The translations under genes were made by a program, and so were the position numbers. This document shows positions 62,234-64,000 of a DNA stretch of 64,000 bases, piece after piece. The stretch comes from Candidatus Raymondbacteria bacterium RIFOXYA2_FULL_49_16 (GTDB lineage: Bacteria; Fibrobacterota; OXYB2-FULL-49-7; XYB2-FULL-49-35), in contig MFYT01000023.1 in NCBI GenBank assembly GCA_001789205.1, forward strand, positions 111,911-175,910, written 5' to 3'. Below the pieces are notes generated by a model. It was given only the letters and a program-made list of their open reading frames with translations, had not been told where the DNA came from and did no database searches. Within the stretch, counting starts at the first letter, position 1, and every line of letters begins with the position of its first letter.

Positions 62234-63202
62234 ATGCGGAGCGCAATGCATCTTTCTTATTCTATCGCTTTTTCCCTATTCGCTGCAGGGGTACAACAGG
62301 AAAAACCCCATTATAGGAAAAAATTACGCATCCTCATCGAGAAGTCATTTGATGAGGATGGCGGGCATAATGACGGGGATGGGAATTTCTCCGAGACTGG
62401 TGAGACCATGCCGTTGAATTTGTATTATTTCGGCGCTAGATACTATGACCCGGATATCGGAAGATGGATAAGTGTGGATTTAAATGAAAATGATGGTGTT
62501 CTGGGCTTAAATCCATACGTTTATTGCAGAAACAATCCTCTTAATTCTATTGACCCTGATGGAAAGGATGTTTTTATTCTCAATAATCCAAAGGGTGCCG
62601 ATTTTCCGCTTTTACCGCCCCTTGGGCATACTGCAGTAATAGTTGGAAATGATGATCTTGGGTATACGTTTTACAGTCGGGATGGTAAAATTGCTAAGGA
62701 CTCTTATCAGGGGTATAGCGGTCTTACCCAACAGCTAAGCGCAAAAACAGTGGAAGAAATATTGAATTCTGTGGATTTAGCTGCGTCTGAGAACGCCGGT
62801 AAAAATATTTTAATACGCGAGCGGTTTGGTCGAATGGTCCAAATAAAAACCTCATACGAAGACGATCTTGAGATAACCGGCATTATGGCGAATATGATTG
62901 ATAGAGACTATGATTTTACCAAGGAGAATTGTTCTGACCTAGCCAGATATGCTCTTGAATACCTGGGAATCAGACTCCCAGATACATATGGTACAACAGC
63001 AAGTAATGTTCAATTTGATTTATTACAGAGTCTTTTTGGTGGCAGCAGCGACCTAAGCGTTAATGCAAGAATGAGAAATGCGGGATACGATCCATATTCT
63101 GGGGTTAAGATAGCAGATACTCCATGGAATTATGATCCTATGCGTGAAAAGAGTCATGACGCACAAGGCAACTATTATGATGATGACGAAAGTGATGAAT
63201 AA
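62234..63202 (+). CDS. Orphan Rhs tip with permuted papain-like toxin candidate
   Basis: This 322-residue frame begins with a poorly conserved leader, then the RHS-associated core motif LYYFGARYYDPDIGRWISVD and NPYVYCRNNPLNSIDPDGKD (about 58-113), after which Rhs proteins switch to a variable toxin. The tip has GHTAVIVGNDDLGYTFYS followed much later by ENCSDLARYALEYLG. This His-before-Cys order is that of circularly permuted NlpC/P60 (LRAT-like) papain folds. The long Rhs repeat region is absent, so this is either a silent cassette or a remnant able to recombine with a full Rhs gene. Translation may start at 62234 or at an internal ATG at 62408. Confidence 0.8.
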   Translation: MRSAMHLSYSIAFSLFAAGVQQEKPHYRKKLRILIEKSFDEDGGHNDGDGNFSETGETMPLNLYYFGARYYDPDIGRWISVDLNENDGVLGLNPYVYCRNNPLNSIDPDGKDVFILNNPKGADFPLLPPLGHTAVIVGNDDLGYTFYSRDGKIAKDSYQGYSGLTQQLSAKTVEEILNSVDLAASENAGKNILIRERFGRMVQIKTSYEDDLEITGIMANMIDRDYDFTKENCSDLARYALEYLGIRLPDTYGTTASNVQFDLLQSLFGGSSDLSVNARMRNAGYDPYSGVKIADTPWNYDPMREKSHDAQGNYYDDDESDE

Positions 63203-63719
63203 GTATTCTCGGCATCTCATTATTATCGGCCTGTCAATTATGATGACTGTCATAGGTTATTGTTATATAAAGAGCGCTCCAGACATGCTTAGCGTTCATG
63301 TTTCGGCACGTGCAACAGCATCTTTTTTCTATAGTATTGGTTTGATTTATCTTTTTGTGAGCTTAAGACAAATCAGTTGCTGCAAACAATTTGTCGTGGT
63401 GTTTTGTCTCGTTATTTTGCCCCTAGTGATAGCAAGACATTTATTGCTTCTTAGTGTTTCGCACAACTTTTACAGTATGTTTTATCATAGTAATTCTACT
63501 TTTAAGAACGGAATATCTTTTTTAAAAGAATTCAGTGGTGATGTTGGGATTAATTATATAAAAATTGTTATTGTAGCTCTCTTTTTTGGGTGGATAAATT
63601 CTCGATACAAGTCAGCATATTCCAGACTGGTGATTCTTTTTTTTATGGTACAGATTGGTATCTTAATTGCAGATATGATTTCCTCATCAAAATACGGCTT
63701 GTATCATTTATTTATATAG
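63195..63719 (+). CDS. Membrane protein, possible Rhs-tip immunity protein
   Basis: The ATG at 63195 overlaps the Rhs-tip stop by eight bases and gives MNKYSRHLIIIGLSIMMTVI. The 174-residue product has about four membrane helices, including SFFYSIGLIYLFVSLRQ, VVFCLVILPLVIARHLLLLS, YIKIVIVALFFGWINS and LVILFFMVQIGILIADMISS. I recognise no family. Overlapping placement after a toxin tip is the usual position of a cognate immunity gene, and a membrane location would suit protection against an envelope-acting toxin. This is inference from context. Confidence 0.65.
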   Translation: MNKYSRHLIIIGLSIMMTVIGYCYIKSAPDMLSVHVSARATASFFYSIGLIYLFVSLRQISCCKQFVVVFCLVILPLVIARHLLLLSVSHNFYSMFYHSNSTFKNGISFLKEFSGDVGINYIKIVIVALFFGWINSRYKSAYSRLVILFFMVQIGILIADMISSSKYGLYHLFI

Positions 63720-63782
63720 AGTATTTCAGAGTCTATCGTTGTCCCAAGCCCGCTTTCACTCATCCGTCATTCCGGCTGTTTC

Positions 63783-63854
63783 ATAATCTGCGCAATATGC
63801 CCATTGCGCATCCCTGATGCATGGGTCACACTGTCGTCATATTGCGAAGATTAT
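63783..63854. repeat. Inverted repeat near the right edge
   Basis: Arms 63783-63799 and 63838-63854 pair at 16 of 17 bases. The left side also holds its own small hairpin (gcgcaat/attgcgc, 63790-63809). Outer pieces ccggctgt (63772-63779) and acagccgg (63884-63891) also pair. It lies between the membrane protein gene and the partial gene at the edge. Confidence 0.6.
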
Positions 63855-63880
63855 AGTAAACTTGGAGGGGAGCGAAAACC

Positions 63881-64000
63881 ATGACAGCCGGAGCGTCAAA
63901 AATAAAGCGGAGGCTGGCATGGTTTTCGGCATGGGAGACAAAAACCGGTCCAGACTCCGCATTGATTGAGAATGCTCCGTCCGTCCCGGTTTTTGTTATG
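63881..64000 (+). CDS. Possible gene start, cut by window edge
   Basis: An ATG at 63881 has ggagggg ten bases upstream and opens a frame that stays open for 40 codons to the window end (MTAGASKIKRRLAWFSAWET, then PVFVM). Too little is visible to name a family. The start lies just beside the inverted repeat, and the outer repeat arm acagccgg is inside the first codons. Confidence 0.35.
   Translation, partial: MTAGASKIKRRLAWFSAWETKTGPDSALIENAPSVPVFVM

Noticed and set aside
1..64000. tRNA, rRNA, CRISPR array, complete insertion sequence or replication origin
   Set aside because: No cloverleaf-type T-loop, rRNA segment, regularly spaced direct repeats, transposase gene or DnaA-box cluster was seen on either strand while reading. 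A tool search would be more sensitive.

Overview
The window comes from a flagellated Gram-negative-type bacterium. It carries a flagellar export operon (fliO to flhA, flhF, flhG, fliA), a bacterial V-type ATPase operon of the E-DUF2764-A-B-D-I-K type, peptidoglycan genes (ddl, alr), and secreted proteins ending in NPFNP-type C-terminal sorting (type IX-like) domains. It also has plant-polysaccharide genes: a GH9 cellulase-like gene, a pectate-lyase-fold protein and esterases. This combination fits a polysaccharide-degrading member of the Fibrobacterota or a related FCB-group lineage, such as a flagellated Chitinispirillum-like organism. That placement is inference; no rRNA or tRNA gene is visible.

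Left part (1-12.9 kb, nearly all minus strand): a partial secreted protein, a membrane-anchored AraC-type regulator, a DUF4019 lipoprotein, then a type I restriction-modification operon. Its transcription order is (small ORF)-hsdM-ORF6N/PLD-85 aa-hsdS-GxxExxY-rhuM-hsdR, so four non-canonical genes sit between the subunits. A palindromic repeat lies in frame inside hsdR, and another forms the 3' end of hsdS.

Housekeeping and motility (13-29.6 kb): aldo/keto reductase, purA, a phosphodiester-glycosidase-family protein, two small membrane proteins, then the flagellar operon. This operon contains an unexpected NHL/propeller lipoprotein between flhB and flhA, and it ends with an HDOD protein and a strong terminator. 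Convergent to it is a 19-codon lysine/alanine-rich gene.

Energy and cell wall (29.8-39.1 kb): the V-ATPase operon runs directly into a truncated copy of ddl. A DUF4258/zinc-finger toxin-antitoxin-like pair follows, and then an intact ddl.

Decaying accessory stretch (39.1-42.9 kb): two genes each interrupted by one in-frame stop (a secreted protein and a GH9 enzyme), a 5'-truncated gene remnant, and a ParE-type toxin/antitoxin pair. Carbohydrate region (42.9-61.9 kb): a pectate-lyase-fold protein, alr, two sodium/solute symporters around an FAD oxidoreductase under an IclR regulator, galM, three secreted proteins with sorting domains, a sigma54 activator with a PAS and a jelly-roll-like sensor region, and an aldo/keto reductase. 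A good -24/-12 promoter precedes the secreted-protein cluster, next to the divergent sigma54 activator. The right end holds a DUF2283 protein, an orphan Rhs tip with a permuted papain-like toxin candidate, and a membrane protein that may be its immunity partner.
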